From Aestuariivita sp. (GTDB lineage: Bacteria > Pseudomonadota > Alphaproteobacteria > Rhodobacterales > Rhodobacteraceae), in the NCBI GenBank assembly GCA_026709985.1, contig JAPORY010000114.1:1-64000 (forward strand): a stretch of 64,000 nt of DNA, in the 5' to 3' direction. The notes under the pieces were generated by a model, which did no database searches, was not told the DNA's origin, and saw only the letters and a list, made by a program, of their open reading frames with translations. Both the position numbers and the translations under genes were made by a program. Below, piece after piece: positions 60,111-64,000 of this stretch (the stretch's first letter is position 1; each line of letters opens with the position of its first letter).

Positions 60111-60396
60111 TAATGCTTCTTAACCAAACTTCATTTCCTTCGACTTGCGGTGTTAAATGGCGCAGGGCTCGCTCCTTTTTCGCTGTTGCGTCTGAGCCGA
60201 GCCTAGGAAAAAGAGCCATTCTTGTTCCACAGGCTCGACTAACATGAAACGCTTGCGCTTTTTTTCGTAATCTGTATGCTGACGCCAGATTCGTGGCAAT
60301 GCTCGCGGTCTGAACGCCTGCGGGTCGCCGGGCTCAAATCCAGCGTGGTGACTGAAGCAAGTTAATTGCGGCAAATAAAGCGGGCACGATGTATTG

Positions 60397-60642
60397 ATGA
60401 CGGAAGAACGCGACAACGCCATGGCGATTGCCAAGCTGGAAGGTGAGGTCAAAGCACTGGAGGAACGGATGGAAACAAAGCAAGCGGAATATCGCACCGA
60501 CATATCGCATTTAGCAGAAAAGATGGCCGAGCGTGACAAGGAGGCGGCGCAACGCGAAACGCGGCTGATCCTCGCGATTGCCGTGATCGTGGGTGTCGGC
60601 CTTGCGATCTTCGGCTTTCTAACCGCACCGCCCTCGCCCTGA
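60397..60642 (+). CDS. Small coiled-coil, single-membrane-helix protein
   Basis: The 81-residue protein starts at ATG 60397 (MTEERDNAMAIAKLEGEV). A heptad-like charged region (LEERMETKQAEYRTDISHLA) is followed by a C-terminal transmembrane helix LILAIAVIVGVGLAIFGFL and a short tail. It is likely to be a membrane-anchored coiled-coil protein. No family recognised. A second, closely similar copy follows at once. Both are carried in transposon 2. Similar proteins occur with phages and plasmids; this is a guess. Confidence 0.6.
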   Translation: MTEERDNAMAIAKLEGEVKALEERMETKQAEYRTDISHLAEKMAERDKEAAQRETRLILAIAVIVGVGLAIFGFLTAPPSP

Positions 60643-60863
60643 TTGCAGTCCTCGCGATTGCCAAGCTGAAAGGTGAGCTTAAGGCTGTCCGAGCGGAGAC
60701 AAAGGCATTGGAGGAACGAACGGAAACAAAGCAAGCAGAATATCACACCGACATCGCGCGTTTGGCCGAACAATCCGCACATAGAGAAGTACGGTTGATC
60801 TTTGCGATGATCGCCATTGTCGGTGTTGGTGGTCTAACAATTTTCGGATTCTTGACGACCTAA
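60642..60863 (+). pseudogene. Tandem duplicate of the coiled-coil/membrane ORF, no start codon
   Basis: From 60642 the plus strand reads AVLAIAKLKGELKAVRAETK, then ALEERTETKQAEYHTDIARL, AEQSAHREVRLIFAMIA and VGVGGLTIFGFLTT before a TAA at 60861. Every segment has a counterpart in the preceding ORF. It is offset by one base from the stop of the first copy and lacks an ATG or GTG start. It may be expressed by frameshift from the first copy or be dead. Confidence 0.6.
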
Positions 60864-61248
60864 TCAACCACCCCTCAGTGGCTAGCTGGAACTTGGTTCG
60901 CGCGGCGAATGCCTCCAACTCTTAAACTCGCACTTTAAGCGGGATGCGATCAAAGCCGTACGCTTTGATGAACTCGTCGCTGTGACTACGGTGTCCGCTA
61001 CACTTACCATCTCGCAACCACTTAAAATACGTCCACGGGCCCGAAGTGTACCGAATGAGTCACGGAATTTAGAACTAGGCGATTTATACCGACCACTTCA
61101 ACGAGTTTACCCCGAATGGGATGGCCGAATATGGCATAGTTGGGAGCAATTTTCGCCTGCTCTAACTCGACATATTGTGAAAGTATCCGTCGTGACAAGC
61201 CGCAAACAGTCTCAAACGGCTTGGTTTCATTGCTTACAATATAAAAAG
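60864..61248. other. Gene-free stretch inside transposon 2
   Basis: About 385 bp between the duplicated ORFs and the outer right end. I see no convincing frame, hairpin or repeat, apart from the start of the right-end copy at 61249. Confidence 0.4.
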
Positions 61249-61335
61249 GGTGAATCTTGTCTACGCATCTACCCTATTCCTAATAGTCACATCAAACACA
61301 AATGAACCAGTTGGTTAGTCAAGTATATAATTCCC
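61249..61335. repeat. Outer right end of transposon 2
   Basis: Contains GGTGAATCTTGTCTACG, CATCTACCCTATTCC and TAATAGTCAC, ending in CAAGTATATAATTCCC. It repeats 60027-60110 with small changes and is followed by the 8-bp target duplication CTCTTTTT. Confidence 0.85.
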
Positions 61336-61528
61336 CTCTTTTTGCGATCAGCACCATACCTCATTACGACAAGAGAAACAATAAGACCTCTCGTCGGTTG
61401 AGTGGCGTACTCGGTCCAAATCTTGGTTGCTCACACGGTATGGGCGGTGCGACAATACCGCACTCGCGCTGGGTTTTTCGATGCTGAAGCGATAATCTGA
61501 AAGGAAATTTAATCGTCCCGGAACGAGG

Positions 61529-62197
61529 TCAGGAGAGGAATGACTTCAACTCCTGCGAACTCACAACATGACAATAAATCATGTTTATGACTTCAAGTTC
61601 ATGACGGTGCAAAGCTGCGGTTGCAGCCGCGCAGCAATCCTCAACAACAATAACGTTAAAGCTCTCATCGCATAGCGACCTGACGGTAGAACTAACGCAC
61701 TGGTCAGTGAAAATGCCGGCAACGATGACATCACTGATTTGCATATTGCGCAATATCAGCCGTAAATTGGTCCCCGTTAATGCACTATCCGTTGTTTTAG
61801 TGATGACGATTTCATTGTCATTCGGCTCAAGTTCCGAAACAATCTGACTTTCGTTCGCGTTTTTCGGTAACAACAAGTAATTGAAGCCAGGCTTTTTTTG
61901 GCTCAGTGACCGATCCCGTCCGTCCTCTTTTAGGCACGCAATACGCGCATAGATCACCTCGATGCCTGTCACTCGACACCACGCGACAAGGTCCGCCGTG
62001 TTTGGAATAACAGTCTCATGCATCCGATCAAAAAAAGGCTGCCAACGGTGCGCCTCAGTTTGATCATCTGGCACTTCCAAATACGTATTCTGGATATCAA
62101 TCACCAGCAGGGCGGTGCTCGCCGAAACCAGCCTGATATCGTCTGGCGCCTCGGTATTTTCGTAATAAAAGCTTCGAAATGCTGTCTTCCAGTTCAT
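61529..62197 (-). CDS. Isochorismatase-fold cysteine hydrolase
   Basis: The 222-residue protein has the isochorismatase-family fold: ALLVIDIQNTYLE (catalytic Asp), NEIVITKTTDSAL (Lys) and VIVAGIFTDQCVSSTVRSL (nucleophilic Cys). Members hydrolyse isochorismate, nicotinamide, N-carbamoyl or other amide compounds. Start at 62197 (MNWKTAFRSFYYEN) overlaps the stop of the kinase gene as ATGA; the open frame extends to 62215. It is the last gene of a three-gene operon. Confidence 0.9.
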   Translation of the reverse strand: MNWKTAFRSFYYENTEAPDDIRLVSASTALLVIDIQNTYLEVPDDQTEAHRWQPFFDRMHETVIPNTADLVAWCRVTGIEVIYARIACLKEDGRDRSLSQKKPGFNYLLLPKNANESQIVSELEPNDNEIVITKTTDSALTGTNLRLILRNMQISDVIVAGIFTDQCVSSTVRSLCDESFNVIVVEDCCAAATAALHRHELEVINMIYCHVVSSQELKSFLS

Positions 62198-63198
62198 ATC
62201 AAACCATCCAACCATTCTTGACCCAGCCGTGCCGTCGTTTGCGCAAACCCCGGTGCTAATTCCTGCGGTTCAGGGGCTTCGATATGACTTCCGATCCAGG
62301 CGAGAAGAGCCATTCGTCTCAGCATGATAAAGGTATCAATTTCATCAATATCGGCTTGATTGAGATGCCTAATCGCTTGATAACCTCGCAGCCACGCCGC
62401 TTTGCAATCGGGAATTCTGGGGTCATCTTCAATGAAACTAATAGCCGCAGCAAAGTCATACATTAGCCAACCGTAGCCACAATCATCAAAATCAATTAGT
62501 CGGGTAGAACCAGCGTCTACGAGGAGATTAGCAAGCCGCATATCAGCATGAATCAGATTATACCGCTCTGAGGACTTCCCATACTTCATCAATCTATCTC
62601 GGATTGCTCTCTCGACACTCTCAAGGACGTCGCGAATATCAACCGTTACATCAGGGCCGTCGCGCCAATTTCCCCAAGTTGGATTATCACCAAACACCGC
62701 CGCAATATCCCAAGTCAACCGCTCAAAAGGCACCGGTTTTTCCCACACGATTGCATGGGAATGACACCGAGCTGCCAGCCTGCCAAGTTCTTCGAACCCG
62801 GCGGTTATATCGCCACTCTCATCTGGGGCGGTCCCCACAACAAAATGAAATAATACCAAAAAACGCGATTCATTTAGCGCGGGTGAAAAAGCCTCTTGGA
62901 TCGCATCGCCGTTAATTCCTTGATAGTAACCCGGCGTCGTTACGACTTTGTCTTCGGTTAACGCATCTAACCACGCTAATTCGCACTCGATTGCACGGCG
63001 CGTGTGGTAATTTTCACGATGGACTCGTAAGACTGACTGATGCCCGTCGGGAGATTCCACAAGGTAAGTTGCGTTCTCGGAAACATTAATCAGCCGTGCC
63101 GAGACGTTCGGTGGTAGGTTCCAAAGTGCAAGGGAATCGTTGGCGAGTTGCAATAAGTGCGCCAATACTTCTTCTAACGGTAGCCCCGATTTAGCCAT
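62194..63198 (-). CDS. APH-fold phosphotransferase (homoserine/hydroxylysine-kinase-like)
   Basis: The 334-residue protein has the aminoglycoside-phosphotransferase fold (PF01636). The catalytic segment is YNLIHADMRLANLLVDAG (HxD...N) followed by RLIDFDDCGYGWLMYDFA, the metal-binding DFD-type loop. The N-terminus MAKSGLPLEEVLAHLL at 63198 fits the family and clears the SDR gene by 13 bp; the longer frame to 63348 overlaps SDR. The branch includes hydroxylysine and homoserine kinases, so a small amino alcohol or amino acid may be the substrate. It overlaps the hydrolase gene by ATGA. Confidence 0.88.
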   Translation of the reverse strand: MAKSGLPLEEVLAHLLQLANDSLALWNLPPNVSARLINVSENATYLVESPDGHQSVLRVHRENYHTRRAIECELAWLDALTEDKVVTTPGYYQGINGDAIQEAFSPALNESRFLVLFHFVVGTAPDESGDITAGFEELGRLAARCHSHAIVWEKPVPFERLTWDIAAVFGDNPTWGNWRDGPDVTVDIRDVLESVERAIRDRLMKYGKSSERYNLIHADMRLANLLVDAGSTRLIDFDDCGYGWLMYDFAAAISFIEDDPRIPDCKAAWLRGYQAIRHLNQADIDEIDTFIMLRRMALLAWIGSHIEAPEPQELAPGFAQTTARLGQEWLDGLI

Positions 63199-63211
63199 AG
63201 CCCAAAACGCT

Positions 63212-63982
63212 CTATATTTCGTCGATTGCTTCGAGCGACTCAGGAATAATTTGGCCACCATCGACGACAATCTGTTGTCCGGTAATGTAGGCGGCTTCAT
63301 CCGATGCAAAAAACAGTGCCGCATTGCCAACATCTTCGACATTGCCAAGACGTTTTAGTGGGATCGAGGCAGCCATAGTGTCAAGATATTCCTGACCAAG
63401 GTCTTGTAGACCTTCGGTAAAAATGTTGCCGGGCATGACCGCATTGATCGTGGTGTTGTATCGTGATAATTCCATAGCCGCGGTTTTCAAGAAGCCCAAT
63501 TGCCCCGCTTTTGACGCACCATAGTGCGCCCATCCGGGAAATCCGGTAACGGGTCCGGTAATTGAAGAGGTCAGAATAACCCGACCTTTTCCCACCTGTT
63601 TGAAGTACGGAATAGCGGCCTTCACACACAAAAATGAAGACCGCAAATTTGTGGCCAACACGGTATCCCACTCGTCAGCCTCCATCTCAATTATTTTGGT
63701 TTGCGGAAACGCTCCAGCATTGGCGCATACCACGTCAATGCCGCCCTGCGCCTCGGCAGTACTAGCAAACAAGCGCTCGACGGAGGCCCACGCCGATACA
63801 TCGCAGGTCTCATATCGTACATCACCCGGAATTTCCGCTGCTGCTTGCCGCAGCTGATCCTCGTTCCGAGCCGCAATAGTCACCTTGGCCCCTTGTCTTG
63901 CAAAAATGGTCGCAATGCCGCGACCAATACCTTTTGACCCGCCAGTTACGATAACACTTCTGTCCTTTAGTGTTGTTAACAT
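63212..63982 (-). CDS. SDR-family oxidoreductase
   Basis: The 256-residue short-chain dehydrogenase has the cofactor motif VIVTGGSKGIGRGIATIF (TGxxxGxG), NAG in VVCANAGAF, catalytic Ser in ILTSSITGPV and the YGASKAGQ motif (YxxxK). The C-terminal ALFFASDEAAYITGQQIVVDGG is standard. The start is ATG 63982, with GAGGAG upstream; a TTG farther up is less likely. It is the first gene of an operon with the APH-fold kinase and the isochorismatase-fold hydrolase. Confidence 0.92.
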   Translation of the reverse strand: MLTTLKDRSVIVTGGSKGIGRGIATIFARQGAKVTIAARNEDQLRQAAAEIPGDVRYETCDVSAWASVERLFASTAEAQGGIDVVCANAGAFPQTKIIEMEADEWDTVLATNLRSSFLCVKAAIPYFKQVGKGRVILTSSITGPVTGFPGWAHYGASKAGQLGFLKTAAMELSRYNTTINAVMPGNIFTEGLQDLGQEYLDTMAASIPLKRLGNVEDVGNAALFFASDEAAYITGQQIVVDGGQIIPESLEAIDEI

Positions 63983-64000
63983 CAGTTCTCTCCTCAAACT

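Larger units (their letters stand above)
58791..61335. mobile_element. Transposon 2: same end family, no IS1595 transposase
   Basis: Left end GGGAATTATATACTTG (58791-58806) is mirrored by CAAGTATATAATTCCC at 61320-61335. Just inside, GACTAACC (58810-58817) is mirrored at 61313-61320 with a 3-base difference in spacing. CTCTTTTT flanks both sides (58783-58790 and 61336-61343), a perfect 8-bp target duplication. The ends match those of element 1. No DDE transposase lies inside, so movement must have been helped in trans. Contents are a decayed TnpB, an internal copy of the right end (60027-60110) and tandem-duplicated small membrane ORFs. Length 2545 bp. Confidence 0.85.

Noticed and set aside
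60153-60782. Long minus-strand ORF in transposon 2.
   Set aside because: It runs antisense through the coiled-coil ORF and its duplicate. Only the extreme C-terminus, beyond those genes, looks protein-like, and no start can be assigned.

Overview
The window looks like a chromosomal segment of an alphaproteobacterium of middling G+C. The evidence is gene order and gene content. There is a TrpG-TrpD-TrpC-MoaC-MoeA run followed by gltX and gltA, a PIMT/TolC pair, ArgC next to CcmE-CcmF-CcmH, LysC next to PtsP (EI-Ntr), a DUF1178/Nudix pair, and a fused indolepyruvate:ferredoxin oxidoreductase. No rRNA and no CRISPR array was seen. One tRNA (Cys) is present. Many loci are visibly decaying: trpG, an Rpn-type nuclease gene, an IS1634-type transposase, a D12 DNA methylase, a RecB-like nuclease, a TnpB and the first gene of the window are all broken. 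This suggests a genome under relaxed selection or active mobile-element traffic.

Layout. 1-5.0 kb is accessory: a frameshifted remnant, an AAA-ATPase/PD-(D/E)XK protein, a divergent AAA ATPase, an IS1634-type relic and a Uma2-type nuclease. 5.3-16.4 kb is core metabolism: TolC, PIMT, tRNA-Cys, a trpG pseudogene, trpD, trpC, moaC, moeA, gltX, an Rpn relic and gltA. 16.5-45.5 kb is mostly housekeeping: an ABC transporter without a permease, cytochrome c maturation, arginine biosynthesis, murI, IOR with a LysR regulator, ptsP, lysC, purine/MTA salvage, pyrD, a MATE pump and two thioesterases.

45.9-61.3 kb is a defence and mobile-element island. It holds a D12 methylase fragment, an AlbA/Schlafen-type ATPase directly downstream of a TrlF-like PHP-ATPase gene (interrupted by one in-frame TAG), an MBL hydrolase, and a YhaO/YhaN (SbcD/SbcC-like) pair with a truncated RecB-like nuclease. 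Two transposons with the same terminal inverted repeats flank the SbcCD-like genes. Element 1 (52004-54625) encodes an IS1595-family transposase and carries a DNA methyltransferase fused to an HNH nuclease plus a small overlapping gene. Its ends are 22-bp inverted repeats with one mismatch, and it has a perfect 8-bp target duplication. Element 2 (58791-61335) has the same outer ends and its own perfect 8-bp duplication, but no transposase of that family. It holds a decayed TnpB whose 3' end abuts the terminal repeat, a pair of tandem-duplicated coiled-coil/membrane ORFs, and two copies of its right end. The most notable result is this family of IS1595-type ends mobilising different cargo (modification/restriction in one, TnpB in the other), with element 2 probably moved in trans.

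61.5-64 kb is a tight three-gene operon: SDR oxidoreductase, APH-fold kinase and isochorismatase-fold hydrolase. It is probably a small-molecule catabolic pathway of unknown substrate.
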